A stretch of 64,000 bases of DNA from Aegilops tauschii subsp. strangulata (taxonomy: Eukaryota; Streptophyta; Magnoliopsida; Poales; Poaceae), in contig NC_053040.3 of NCBI RefSeq assembly GCF_002575655.3, forward strand, positions 355,754,267 to 355,818,266. Reading direction: 5' to 3'. A model generated the notes under the pieces. The model saw nothing but the letters and a program-made list of their open reading frames with translations, was not told the DNA's origin and ran no database searches. The translations under genes were made by a program, and so were the position numbers. How positions within the stretch are numbered: position 1 is the first letter of the stretch; every line of letters starts with the position of its first letter. Below, one piece after another: positions 1-12,502 of this stretch.

Positions 1-41
1 TCGACCTCGTCATCGGAGGAGAGCGCGATAACCTCGCCGCC
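1..41 (-). pseudogene. AP2/ERF-like gene, distal fragment cut off by a retrotransposon
   Basis: This 41-bp piece continues the AP2/ERF-like reading frame of 17047-17661 on the minus strand. If the Gypsy element (42-17046) and one copy of its CCGCC duplication are removed, the frame passes from 17047 into this piece. It reads a second copy of a short acidic peptide (E-G-G-E-x-I-A-L-S-x-D-D-E-V) already present near 17080-17120. The rest of the gene lies left of the window. The fragment is seen directly; the gene assignment rests on the larger part. Confidence 0.7.
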
Positions 42-1622
42 TGCTACCTCTTGAGCACGCGTTGGTTTTCCCTTGAAGAGAAAAGGGTGATGCAGAAAAG
101 TAGCATAAGTATTTCCCTCAGTTTTTTTGAGAACCAAGGTATCAATCCAGTATGAGACTACACGCAAATCGCCTAGTACTTGCACAAACAATCAAGAACC
201 TTGCAACCAATGCGATAAAGGGGTTGTCAATCCCTTCACGACCACTTGCAAAAGTGAGATCTGATAAAGATAATAAGATAAATATTTTTGGTATTTTTGG
301 TATATAGATTGGAAAATAAAGATTGCAAAATAAATAGTAAACTAGAATTGTAGATTGGAAACTTATATGATGTAAAGTAGACCGGGGGGCCATAGGTTTC
401 ACTAGTGGCTTCTCTCAAGATAGCATATCTCAAGGTGGGTGAACAAATTACTGTCGAGCAATTGATAGAAAAGCGCATAGTTATGAGAATATCTAGGCAT
501 GATCATGAACATAGGCATCACGCCCGTGACAAGTAGACCGAAACGATTCTGCATCTACTACTATTACTCCACACATCGACCGCTATCCAGCATGCATCTA
601 GAGTATTAAGTTCATAAGAACAGAGTAACGCATTAGGCAAGATGACATGATGTAGAGGGATAAACTCAAGCAATATAATATAAACACCATCTTTTTATCC
701 TTGATGGCAACAATATAATATGTGCCTTGCCGCGCCTGCTGTCACTGGGAAAGGACACCGCAAGATTGAACCCAAAGGTAAGCACTTCTCCCAATGTAAG
801 AAAGATCAATCTAGTAGGCCAAACCAAACTGATAATTCGAAGAGACTTGCAAAGATATTAAATCATGCATATAAGAATTCAGAGAAGAATCAAATATTGT
901 TCATAGATAATCTTGATCATAAACCCACAATTCATCGGATCTCTACAAACACACCGCAAAAACAATTACATCGAATAGATCTCCAAGAAGATCGAGGAGA
1001 ACTTTGTATTGAGATCCAAAGAGAGAGAAGAAGCCATCTAGCTAATAACTATGGACCCGAAGGTCTGTGGTAAACTACTCACACATCATCGGAGAGGCTA
1101 TGGTGTTGATGTAGAAGCCCTCCATGATCGAATCCCCCTCCGGCGGAGCGCCGGAAAAGGCCCCAAGATGGGATCTCACGGGTACAAAAGGTTGCGGCGG
1201 TGGAAAAGTGGTTTCGTGGCTCCCCTCGATGTTTTCAGGGTATAAGAGTATATATAGGCGAAAGAAGTAGGTCGGTGGAGCTACGAGGGGCCCACAAGGG
1301 TGGGGGGCGCGTCTACCCCCCTGGGCGCGCCCTCCTACCTCGTGGCCGCCTCGTGGCTTCCTTGACCTCCACTCCAAGTCTCCTGGATTGCGTTTGTTCC
1401 AAAAAGATCATCGCGAAGGTTTCATTCCGTTTGGATTCCGTTTGATATTCCTTTTCTGCGAAACACTGAAATAGGAAAAAAAACAATTTGCACTCGGCCT
1501 TCGATTAATAGGTTAGTCCCAAAAATAATATAAAAGGTATATTAAAGCCCATTAAACATCCAAAACAGATAATATAATAGCATGGAACAACAAAAAATTA
1601 TAGATACGTTGGAGAAGTATCA
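42..1622 (-). repeat. 3' LTR of the Athila-like element
   Basis: This 1581-bp LTR matches 15470-17046 along its whole length with a few percent differences by eye. On the minus strand it starts TGATACTTCTCCAACG, a variant of the common Triticeae Gypsy LTR start. Long frames in the GC-rich part near 1075-1445 are not genes; they recur in the other LTR with different breaks. Confidence 0.93.
1249..1256 (-). promoter_or_regulatory. TATA box of the 3' LTR
   Basis: An 8-bp TATATATA sits at the same place in both LTRs (the other is 16679-16686), a likely core promoter read on the minus strand. This copy would drive transcription out of the element to the left. Confidence 0.55.
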
Positions 1623-2644
1623 AGCATCCCCAAGCTTAATTCCTGCTCGTCCTCGAGTAGGTGAATGATAAAAACAGAATTTTGATGTGGAATGCTACCT
1701 AGCATAATTTTCAATGTAATTTTATTTATTGTGGCATGAATGTTCAGATCCGAAAGATTCAAGACAAAAGTTTAATATTTACATAAAAATAATAATACTT
1801 CAAGCATACTAACTAAGCAATTATGTCTTCTCAAAATAACATGGCCAAAGAAAGCTTATCCCTACAAAATCATATAGTTTGACTATGCTTCATTTTTGTC
1901 ACACAAAAATGCTCTCATCATGCACAACCCCGATGACAAGCCAAGCAATTGTTTCATACTTTAGTATTCTCAAACTTTTTTCAACTTTCACGCAATACAT
2001 GAGCGTGAGCCATGGACATAGCACTATGGGTGGAATAGAATATAATGATGGGGTTGTGTGGAGAAGACAAAAAAGGAGAAAGTCTCACATTGACGCGGCT
2101 AATCAACGGTCTATGGAGATGCCCATCAATTGATGTCAATGCGAGGAGTAGGGATTGCCATGCAACGGATGCACTAGAGCTATAAATGTATGAAAGCTAA
2201 ACAAAAGAAACTAAGTGGGTGTGCATCCAACTTGCATGCTCACGAAGACTTAGGGCATTTGAGGAAGCCCATTGTTGGAATATACAAGCCAAGTTCTACA
2301 ATGAAAAATTCCCACTAGTATATGAAAGTGACAATATAAGAGACTCTCTATCATGAAGATCATGGTGCTACTTTGAAGCACAAATGTGGAAAAGGGATAG
2401 TAGCATTGTCCCTTTATTTCTTTATTTCTCCTTTCTTTATTTGGCCTTTTTTTATATTTGGCCTTCCTTTTTTCCTTTTTTGGGACAATGCTCCATTAAT
2501 GATGATCATAACACTTCTATTTATTTACAACTCAAATATTACAACTCGATACTAGAACAAAGTATGACTCTATATGAATGCCTCCGCCGGTGTACCGTGA
2601 TGGGCAATGAAACAAGAGTGACATGTATGAAAATATGCATGGTG
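1623..2644 (-). other. Athila-like element, 3' non-coding interior, part beyond the nested Copia
   Basis: This AT-rich stretch has no supported gene. Next to the LTR it holds the polypurine tract; the plus strand shows GCATCCCCAAGCTTA at 1626-1640, whose reverse complement is a purine-rich priming site. The short frames at 1879-2752 have no recognisable domain. It is continuous with 11385 onward once the Copia element is removed. Confidence 0.8.
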
Positions 2645-4376
2645 TGTTGGAAATATGCCCTAGAGGCAATAATAAATGGTTATTATTATATTTCTTTGTT
2701 CATGATAATTGTCTATTGTTCATGCTATAATTCTGTTATCCGGAAATCGTAATACATGTGTGAATACATAGACCACAACGTGTCCCTAGTAAGCCTCTAG
2801 TTGACTAGCTCGTTGATCAACAGATAGTCATGGTTTCCTGACTATGGACATTGGATGTCATTGATAACGGGATCACATCATTAGGAGAATGATGTGATGG
2901 ACAAGACCCAATCCTAAGCATAGCACAAAAGATCGTGTAGTTCGTTTGCTAGAGCTTTTCCAATGTCAAGTATCATTTCCTTAGACCATGAGATCGTGCA
3001 ACTCCCGGACACCGTAGGAGTACTTTGGGTGTGCCAAACGTCACAACGTAACTGAGTGACTATAAAGGTACACTACGGGTATCTCCGAAAGTGTCTGTTG
3101 AGTTGGCACGGATCGAGACTGGGATTTGTCACTCCGTATGAGGGAGAGGTATCTCTGGGCCCACTCAGTAATGCATCATCATAATGAGCTCAATGTGACT
3201 AAGGAGTTAGCCACGGGATCATGCATTACGGTACGAGTAAAGAGACTTGCCGGTAACGAGATTGAACAAGGTATTGGGATACCGACGATCGAATCTTGGG
3301 CAAGTAACATACCGATTGACAAAGGGAATTGTATACGGGATTGATTGAATCCTCGACATCGTGGTTCATCCGATGAGATCATCGTGGAACATGTGGGAGC
3401 CAACATGGGTATCCAGATCCCGCTGTTGGCTATTGACCGGAGAGGCGTCTCGGTCATGTCCGCATGTCTCCCGAACCCGTAGGGTCTACACACTTAAGGT
3501 TCGGTGACGCTAGGGTTGTAGAGATATTAGTATGCGGAAACCCAAAAGTTGTTCGGAGTCCCAGATGAGATCCCGGATGTCACGAGGAGTTCCGGAATGG
3601 TCCGGAGGTGAAGAATTATATATAGGAAGTCCAGTTTCGGCCACGGGGAAAGTTTCGGGGGTTATCGGTATTGTACCGGGACCACCGGAAGGGTCCCGGG
3701 GGTCCACCGGGTGGGGCCACCTATCCTGGAGGGCCCCATGGGCTGAAGTGGGAAGGGAACCAGCCCTTAGTGGGCTGGGGCGCCCCCCCATGGGCCTCCC
3801 CCTGCGCCTAGGGTTGGAAACCCTGGGGGTGGGGGGCGCCCCACTTGGCTTGGGGGGAAGCCACCCCCCCTTCCCCCTTGGCCGCCGCTCCCCCTTGGAG
3901 ATCTGATCTCCCAGGGCTGGCGCCCCCCCAGGGGTCCCTATATATAGTGGGGGAGAGGGAGGGCAGCAGCACCACAGCCCCTGGCGCCTCCCTCCCCCCC
4001 TGCAACACCTCTCCCTCTCGCAGAAGCTTGGCGAAGCCCTGCCGAGATCCCCGCTACTTCCACCACCACGCCGTCGTGCTGCTGGATCTCCATCAATCTC
4101 TCCTTCCCCCTTGCTGGATCAAGAAGGAGGAGACGTCGCTGCTCCATACGTGTGTTGAACGCGGAGGTGCCGTCCGTTCGGCACTCGGTCATTGGTGATT
4201 TGGATCACGGCGAGTACGACTCCATCAACCCCGTTCATTAGAACGCTTCCGCTCGCGATCTACAAGGGTATGTAGATGCACTCCTTTCCCCTCGTTGCTA
4301 GTATACTCCATAGATGGATCTTGGTGATGCGTAGGAAATTTTAAAATTCTGCTACGATCCCCAACAGTGGCATCAT
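2645..4376 (+). repeat. 5' LTR of the Copia element
   Basis: This 1732-bp LTR begins TGTTGGAAATATGCCC and ends CCCCAACA. It is nearly identical to 9665-11384. The 3' third is very GC-rich and gives spurious open frames on both strands. It carries the TATA box at 3938-3947. Confidence 0.95.
3938..3947 (+). promoter_or_regulatory. TATA box of the Copia 5' LTR
   Basis: CTATATATAG lies about 430 bp before the LTR end and is followed by a GC-rich leader. The same motif is at 10957-10966 in the other LTR. It is the likely core promoter for the full-length RNA. Confidence 0.65.
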
Positions 4377-5658
4377 GAGCCAGGCCTATGCGTAGTTACT
4401 ATGCACGAGTAGAAAGCAGTTGTGGGCGTAGATGTTGCCAATTCTTCTTGCCGCTACTAGTCTTATCTTGTTTCGGCGGTATTGTGGGATGAAGCGGCCC
4501 GGACCGACCTTACACGTACGCTTACGTGAGACAGGTTCCACCGATTGACATGCACTAGTTGCATAAGGTGGCTAGCGGGTGTCTGTCTCTCCCACTTTAG
4601 TCGGAACGGATTCGATGAAAAGGGTCCTTATGAAGGGTAAATAGAAATTGGCATATCACGTTGTGGTTTTACGTAGGTAAGAAACGTTCTTGCTAGAAAC
4701 CTATACAAGCCACGTAAAAACTTGCAACAACAATTAGAGGACGTCTAACATGTTTTTGCAGCATGTGCTATGTGATGTGATATGGCCAGAAGATGTGATG
4801 AATGATATATGTGATGCATGAGATTGATCATATTCTTGTAATAGGAATCACGACTTGCATGTCGATGAGTATGACAACCGGCAGGAGCCATAGGAGTTGT
4901 CTTTATTTTTTGTATGACCTGCGTGTCATTGAATAACGCCATGTAAATTACTTTACTTTATTGCTAAACGCGTTAGCCATAGAAGTAGAAGTAATCGTTG
5001 GCGTGACAACTTCATGAAGACACAATGATGGATATCATGGTGTCATGCCGGTGACGAAGATGATCATGGTGCCCCGAAGATGGAGATCAAAGGAGCAAAA
5101 TGATATTGGCCATATCATGTCACTATTTGATTGCATGTGATGTTTATCATGTTTTGCATCTTATTTGCTTAGAACGACGGTAGTAAGTAAGATGATCCCT
5201 TATAATAATTTCAAGAAAGTGTTCCCCCTTAACTGTGCACCGTTGCGAAGGTTCGTTGTTTCGAAGCACCACGTGATGATCGGGTGTGATAGATTCTAAC
5301 GTTCGCATACAACGGGTGTTGACGAGCCTAGCATGTACAGACATGGCCTCGGAACACACGCAATACACTTAGGTTGACTTTACGAGCCTAGCATGTACAG
5401 ACATGGCCTCGGAACACGGAAGACCGAAAGGTCGAGCATGAGTCGTATAGAAGATACGATCAACATGGAGATGTTCACCGATCTTGACTAGTCCGTCTCA
5501 CGTGATGATCGGACACGGCCTAGTTAACTCGGATCATGTTTCACTTAGATGACTAGAGGGATGTCTATCTGAGTGGGAGTTCATTGAATAATTTGATTAT
5601 ATGAACTTAATTATCATGAACTTAGTCTAAAATCTTTACAATATATCTTGTAGATCAA
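4377..5658 (+). other. Copia leader with degenerate initiator-Met primer-binding site
   Basis: The sequence TGGCATCATGAGCC right after the LTR resembles the usual Copia site TGGTATCAGAGCC with small changes. The remaining 1.3 kb is untranslated leader without a supported gene. A block of about 35 bp is duplicated at roughly 5322-5357 and 5381-5416, 58 bp apart. Confidence 0.75.
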
Positions 5659-8600
5659 ATGACCACGTTGTCCTCAACTTCAACGCGTTCCTAGAGAAAA
5701 CCAAGCTGAAAGATGATGGCAGTAACTATACGGACTGGGTCCGGAACCTGAGGATCATCCTCATAGCTGCCAAGAAAGATTATGTCCTAGAAGCACCGCT
5801 AGGTGAAGCACCCATCCCAGAGAACCAAGACATTATGAACGCTTGGCAATCACATGCTGATGATTACTCCCTCGTTCAGTGCGGCATGCTTTACAGCTTA
5901 GAACCGGGTCTCCAAAAGCGTTTTGAGAAACATGGAGCATATGAGATGTTCGAAGAGCTGAAAATGGTTTTCCAAGCTCATGCCCGGGTCGAGAGATATG
6001 AAGTCTCCGACAAGTTCTTCAACTGTAAAATGGAGGAAAATAGTTCTGTTAGTGAGCACATACTCAGAATGTCTGGGTTACACAACCGCTTGTCTCAGCT
6101 GGGAGTTAATCTCCTGGATGACGCGGTCATTGACAGAATCCTTGAGTCGCTTCCACCGAGCTACAAGAGCTTTGTGATGAACTTCAATATGCAGGGGATG
6201 GAAAAGACCATTCCGGAGGTATATTCAATGCTGAAATCAGTGGAGGTGGAGATCAGAAAAGAACATCAAGTGTTGATGGTGAATAAAACCACTAAGTTCA
6301 AGAAAGGCAAGGGTAAGAACTTCAAGAAGGACGTCAAGGGAGTTGCCGCGCCCGGTAAGCCAATTGCCGGGAAGAAGTCGAAGAATGGACCCAAGCCTGA
6401 GACTGAGTGCTTTTATTGCAAGGGAAGTGGTCACTGGAAGCGGAACTGCCCCAAATACTTAGCGGATAAGAAGGCCGGCAACACCAAAGGTATATGTGAT
6501 ATACATGTAATTGATGTGTACCTTACCAGTACTCGTAGTAGCTCCTGGGTATTTGATACCGGTGCGGTTGCTCATATTTGTAACTCAAAACAGGAACTGC
6601 GGAATAAGCGGAGATTGGCAAAAGACGAGGTGACGATGCGCGTCGGGAATGGTTCCAAGGTCGATGTGATCGCCGTCGGCACGCTACCTCTGCATTTACC
6701 TACGGGATTAGTTTTAAACCTCAATAATTGTTATTTAGTGCCAGCTTTGAGCATGAACATTGTATCTGGATCTCGTTTAATGCGAGATGGCTACTCATTT
6801 AAATCCGAGAATAATGGTTGTTCTATTTATATGAGAGATATGTTTTATGGTCATGCCCCGCTGGTCAATGGTTTATTCTTGATGAATCTCGAATGTGATG
6901 TTACACATATTCATAGTGTGAATACCAAAAGATGTAAAGTTGATAACGATAGTCCCACATACTTGTGGCACTGCCGCCTTGGTCACATTGGTGTCAAACG
7001 CATGAAGAAACTCCATGCAGATGGACTTTTGGAGTCTCTTGATTACGAATCATTTGACACGTGTGAACCATGCCTCATGGGTAAGATGACCAAGACTCCG
7101 TTCTCCGGAACAATGGAGCGAGCAACCAACTTATTAGAAATCATACATACCGATGTGTGCGGTCCAATGAGTGTTGAGGCTCGCGGAGGATATCGTTATG
7201 TTCTCACTCTCATTGATGACTTAAGTAGATATGGGTATGTCTACCTAATGAAACACAAGTCTGAAACCTTTGAAAAGTTCAAGGAATTTCAGAGTGAGGT
7301 TGAGAATCAACATGACAGGAAAATAAAGTTCTTACGATCAGATCGTGGTGGAGAATATTTGAGTCACGAATTTGGTACGCACTTAAAGAAATGTGGAATC
7401 GTTTCACAACTCGTGCCGCCTGACCTCAGCGAAATGGTGTGTCCGAACGTCGTAATCGCACTCTATTGGATATGGTGCGATCTATGATGTCTCTTACCGA
7501 TCTACCACTCTCATTTTGGGGCTATGCTTTAGAGACTGCCGCATTCACTTTAAATAGGGCTCCGTCGAAATCCATTGAGACGACACCGTATGAATTATGG
7601 TTTGGGAAGAAACCTAAGCTGTCGTTTCTAAAAGTTTGGGGATGCGATGCTTATGTCAAGAAACTTCAACCTGAAAAGCTCGAACCCAAGTCGGAAAAAT
7701 GCGTCTTCATAGGATACCCTAAGGAAACCATTGGGTATACCTTCTACCTCAGATCCGAAGGCAAGATCTTTGTTGCCAAGAATGGGTCCTTCCTGGAGAA
7801 AGAGTTTCTCTCGAAAGAATTAAGTGGGAGGAAAGTGGAACTTGATGAGGTGATAGTCACCCCTTCCGAACCGGAAAGTAGCGCAGCGCGGGAAGATGTT
7901 CCTGTGGTGCCTACACCGACTGGGGAGGAAGTTAATGATGATGATCATGAAGCTTCAGATCAAGTTACTACTGAACTTCGTAGGTCCACAAGGACACGTT
8001 CTGCACCAGAGTGGTATGGCAACCCTGTCATGGAAATCATGTTGTTAGACAACGGTGAACCTTCGAACTATGAAGAAGCGATGGCGGGCCCGGATTCTGA
8101 CAAATGGCTAGAAGCCATGAAATCCGAGATAGGATCCATGTATGAAAACGAAGTATGGACTTTGACTGACTTGCCCGATGATCGGCGAGCCATAGAAAAT
8201 AAATGGATCTTTAAGAAGAAGACAGACGCGGATGGTAAAGTGACCATCTATAAGGCTTTGACTTGTCGCTAAGGGTTATCGACAAGTTCAAGGGGTTGAC
8301 TACGATGAGACTTTCTCACCCGTAGCGAAGCTGAAGTCCGTCCGAATCATGTTAGCAATTGCCGCATTCTATGATTATGAGATATGGCAAATGGACGTCA
8401 AAACGACATTCCTTAATGGCTTTCTTAAGGAAGAATTGTATATGATGCAGCCGGAAGGTTTTGTCGATCCTAAGAATGCTAACAAGGTATGCAAGCTCCA
8501 GCGCTCCATCTATGGACTGGTGCAAGCATCTCGGAGTTGGAACATTCGTTTTGATGAGATGATCAAAGCGTTTGGGTTTACACAGACTTATGGAGAAGCC

Positions 8601-9632
8601 TGTGTTTACAAGAAAGTGAGTGGGAGCTCTGTAGCATTTCTCTTATTATATGTGGATGACATACTATTGATGGGAAATGATATAGAATTCTTGGAAAGTA
8701 TAAAGGCCTACTTGAATAAGTGTTTTTCAATGAAGGAACTTGGAGAAGCTGCTTATATATTAGGCATCAAGATCTATAGAGATAGATCAAGATGCCTCAT
8801 TAGTCTTTCACAGAGTACGTACCTTGACAAGATATTGAAGAAGTTCAATATGGATCAATCCAAGAAGGGGTTCTTGCCTGCATTGCAAGGTGTGCAATTG
8901 AGCACGGCTCAATGCTCGACCACGGCAGAAGATAGAGAAAAGATGAGTGTCATCCCCTATGCCTCGGCCATAGGGTCTATTATGTATGCCATGCTGTGTA
9001 CCAGACCTGATGTAAACCTTGCCGTAAGTTTGGTAGGAAGGTACCAAAGTAATCCCGGCATGGAACACTGGACAGCGGTCAAGAATATCCTAAAGTACCT
9101 GAAGAGGACTAAGGATATGTTTCTCGTTTATGGAGGTGACGAAGAGCTCGTCGTAAAGGGTTACGTCGATGCTAGCTTCGACACAGATCTGGATGACTCG
9201 AAGTCACAAATCGGATACGTGTACATTTTGAATGGAGGGGCAGTAAGCTGGTGCAGTTGCAAGCAAAGCGTCGTGGCGGGATCTACATGTGAAGCGGAGT
9301 ACATGGCAGCCTCAGAGGCAGTGCAAGAAGCAATATGGATGAAGGAGTTCATTACCGACCTAGGGGTGATTCCCAATGCGTCGGGCCCGATGACTCTCTT
9401 CTGTGACAACACTGGAGCTATTGCCCTTGCCAAGGAGCCCAGGTTTCACAGGAAGACCAGGCATATCAAGCGTCGCTTCAACTCCATTCATGAAAGTGTT
9501 CAAAATGGAGACATAGATATTTGTAAAGTACATACGGACCTGAATGTAGCAGATCCGTTGACTAAACCTCTCCCTAGAGCAAAACATGATCAACACCAGA
9601 ACGCTATGGGTGTTCGATTCATCACAATGTAA
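5659..9632 (+). pseudogene. Copia gag-pol polyprotein, frameshifted in three places
   Basis: Gag starts at the ATG at 5659, but the frame breaks within about 15 bases. The gag frame is then open to 7487. It includes a CCHC zinc knuckle (C-x2-C-x4-H-x4-C, near 6412-6455), the protease motif D-T-G-A near 6556, the integrase zinc-binding H/H/C/C region near 6967-7080, and the first two acidic residues of the integrase core. A loss of four bases near 7414 shifts the frame before the third catalytic residue. The frame 7439-8272 carries the rest of integrase and the start of reverse transcriptase. It ends where an extra T and a CGA-to-TGA change occur near 8255. The last frame (8349-9632) has the reverse-transcriptase Y-V-D-D box near 8650 and RNase H, ending just before the polypurine tract. 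One ancestral polyprotein gene is the simplest reading. Confidence 0.95.
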
Positions 9633-9664
9633 CTAGATTATTGACTCTAGTGCAAGTGGGAGAC

Positions 9665-11384
9665 TGTTGGAAATATGCCCTAGAGGCAATAATAAATGGT
9701 TATTATTATATTTCTTTGTTCATGATAATTGCCTATTGCTCATGCTATAATTGTGTTATCCGGAAATCGTAATACATGTGTGAATACATAGACCACAACG
9801 TGTCCCTAGTAAGCCTCTAGTTGACTAGCTCGTTGATCAACAGATAGTCATGGTTTCCTGACTATGGACATTGGATGTCATTGATAACGGGATCACATCA
9901 TTAGGAGAATGATGTGATGGACAAGACCCAATCCTAAGCATAGCACAAAAGATCGTGTAGTTCGTTTGCTAGAGCTTTTCCAATGTCAAGTATCATTTCC
10001 TTAGACCATGAGATCGTGCAACTCCCGGACACCGTAGGAGTACTTTGGGTGTGCCAAATGTCACAACGTAACTGGGTGACTATAAAGGTACACTACGGGT
10101 ATCTCTAAAAGTGTCTGTTGAGTTGGCACGGATCGAGACTGGGATTTGTCACTCCGTTTAACGGAGAGGTATCTCTGGGCCCACTCGGTAATGCATCATC
10201 ATAATGAGCTCAATGTGACTAAGGAGTTAGCCACGGGATCATGCATTACGGTACGAGTAAAGAGACTTGCCCGTAACGAGATTGAACAAGGTATTGGGAT
10301 ACCGACGATCGAATCCCGGGCAAGTAACATACCGATTGACAAAGGGAATTGTATACGGGATTGATTGAATCCTCGACATCGTGGTTCATCCGATGAGATC
10401 ATCGTGGAACATGTGGGAGCCAACATGGGTATCCAGATCCCGCTGTTGGCTATTGACCGGAGAGGCGTCTCGGTCATGTCTGCATGTCTCCCGAACCCGT
10501 AGGGTCTACACACTTAAGGTTCGGTGACGCTAGGGCTGTAGAGATATTAGTATGCGGAAACTCGAAAGTTGTTCGGAGTCCCGGATGAGATCCGGACGTC
10601 ACGAGGAGTTCCGGAATGGTCTGGAGGTGAAGAATTATATATAGGAAGTCCAGTTTCGGCCACCGGGAAAATTTCGGGGGTTATCGGTATTGTACCGGGA
10701 CCACCGGAAGGGTCCCGGGGGTCCACCGGGTGGGGCCACCTATCCCGGAGGGCCCCATGGGCTGAAGTGGGAAGGGAACCAGCCCTTAGTGGGCTGGGGC
10801 GCCCCCCCATGGGCCTCCCCCTGCGCCTAGGGTTGGAAACCCTGGGGGTGGGGGGCGCCCCACTTGGCTTGGGGGGGGGAGCCACCCCCCTTCCCCCTTG
10901 GCCGCCGCCCCCCCTTGGAGATCTGATCTCCCAGGGCCGGCGCCCCCCAGGGGTCCCTATATATAGTGGGGGAGAGGGAGGGCAGCAGCACCACAGCCCC
11001 TGGCGCCTCCCTCCCCCCTGCAACACCTCTCCCTCTCGCAGAAGCTTGGCGAAGCCCTGCCGAGATCCCCGCTACTTCCACCACCACGCCGTTGTGCTGC
11101 TGGATCTCCATCAACCTCTCCTTCCCCCTTGCTGGATCAAGAAGGAGGAGACGTCGCTGCTCCGTACGTGTGTTGAACGCGGAGGTGTCGTCCGTTCGGC
11201 ACTCGGTCATCGGTGATTTGGATCACGGCGAGTACGACTCCATCAACCCCGTTCATTAGAACGCTTCCGCTCGCGATCTACAAGGGTATGTAGATGCACT
11301 CCTTTCCCCTCGTTGCTAGTATACTCCATAGATGGATCTTGGTGATGCGTAGGAAATTTTAAAATTCTGCTACGATCCCCAACA
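9665..11384 (+). repeat. 3' LTR of the Copia element
   Basis: This 1720-bp LTR pairs with 2645-4376. The purine tract AAGTGGGAGAC lies directly before it. Length differences are mostly in G or C runs of the GC-rich third. Confidence 0.95.
10957..10966 (+). promoter_or_regulatory. TATA box of the Copia 3' LTR
   Basis: CTATATATAG here is the counterpart of 3938-3947. In this LTR it would drive read-out into the neighbouring Gypsy interior. Confidence 0.55.
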
Positions 11385-12419
11385 TGGTGGCCTTGCCACA
11401 TATACTATGTCAACTACATGATCATGCAAGACAATATGACAATGATGAAGCGTGTCATAATAAACGGAACGGTGGAAAGTTGCATGGCGATATATCTCGG
11501 AATGGCTATGGAAATGCCCTAATAGGTAGGTATGGTGGCTGTTTTGAGGAAGATATAGGGAGATTTATGTGTGATAGAGCGTATCGTATCACGGGGGTTG
11601 GATGCACCGACGAAGTTTGCACCAACTCTCAAGGTGAGAAAGGGCAATGCACGGTATCGAAGAGGCTAGCAATGATGGAAAGGTGAGAATGCGTATAATC
11701 CATGGACTCAACATTAGTCATAAAGAACTCACATGCTTATTGCACTACGCGCATGCTCCTAGGGAGTTAGATTGGTAGGAAAAGAACATCGCTTGTCCCC
11801 GACCGCCACTCATAAGAAGGACAATCAAAGAAACACCTCATGCTTCAAATTTGTCACACAACGTTTACCATACGTGCATGCTACGGGACTTGCAAACTCT
11901 AACAAAAGTATTTCTCAAATTCACAATTACTCAACTAGCATGACTCTAATATTACCATCTTCATATCTCAAAACAATCATCAAGTATCAAACTTCTCATA
12001 GTATTCAATGCACTTTATATGGAAGTTTTTATTATACCCATCTTGGATCCTATCATATTAGGACTAATTTTATAGCCAAAACAAATTACCATGCTGTTCT
12101 AAAGGACTGTCAAAATAATATAAGTGAAGCATGAGAGATCAATAATTTCTATAAAATAAAACCACCACCGTGCTCTAAAAGATATAAGTGAAGCACTAGA
12201 GCAAAATTATCTAGCTCAAAAGATATAAGTGAAGCACATAGAGTATTCTAATAAATTCCGATTCATGTGTCTCTACAAAAGGTGTGTACAGCAAGGATGA
12301 TTGTGGTAAACTAAAAAGCAAAGACTCAAATCATACAAGACGCTCCAAACAAAACACATATCATGTGGTGAATAAAAATATAGCCTCAAGTAAAGTTACC
12401 GATAGACGAAGATGAAAGA

Positions 12420-12443
12420 GGGGATGCCTTCCGGGGCATCCCC
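12420..12443 (-). other. Perfect 9-bp-stem hairpin (hairpin B type)
   Basis: GGGGATGCC, six bases, then GGCATCCCC. This is a perfect inverted repeat. It lies 33 bases from the next hairpin (12477-12502); the same pair at nearly the same spacing is at 54120-54203 and 54812-54893. See findings. Confidence 0.85.
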
Positions 12444-12476
12444 AAGCTTAGGCTTTTGGTTGTCCTTGAATTTTAC

Positions 12477-12502
12477 CTTGGGGTGCCTTGGGCATCCCCA
12501 AG
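12477..12502 (-). other. 11-bp-stem hairpin with one bulge (hairpin A type)
   Basis: CTTGGGGTGCC, three bases, then the complementary arm with a single unpaired T. The arm also resembles the polypurine tract of the element. It is the partner of 12420-12443. Confidence 0.85.

Larger units (their letters stand above)
2645..11384 (+). mobile_element. Copia LTR retrotransposon, BARE/Angela/WIS-like, complete but broken
   Basis: LTRs are 2645-4376 and 9665-11384 (about 1.72 kb each), starting TGTTGG and ending AACA. The perfect 5-bp duplication TGGTG flanks the element (2640-2644 and 11385-11389). The LTRs differ at roughly 2% of positions by eye, so insertion is fairly recent and younger than the surrounding Gypsy element. 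A degenerate initiator-Met primer-binding site follows the left LTR, and a polypurine tract (AAGTGGGAGAC) precedes the right one. The single gag-pol frame of 5659-9632 keeps the Copia order gag, protease, integrase, reverse transcriptase, RNase H, but has at least three frame breaks. The copy cannot be autonomous. The family name is from memory of the LTR start and is less certain than the structure. Confidence 0.95.

Noticed and set aside
3510..4198. Long overlapping open frames on both strands in the Copia LTR (repeated at 10547-11259)
   Set aside because: They come from GC-rich LTR sequence, occur in both LTRs with different lengths caused by G/C-run changes, and show no domain.
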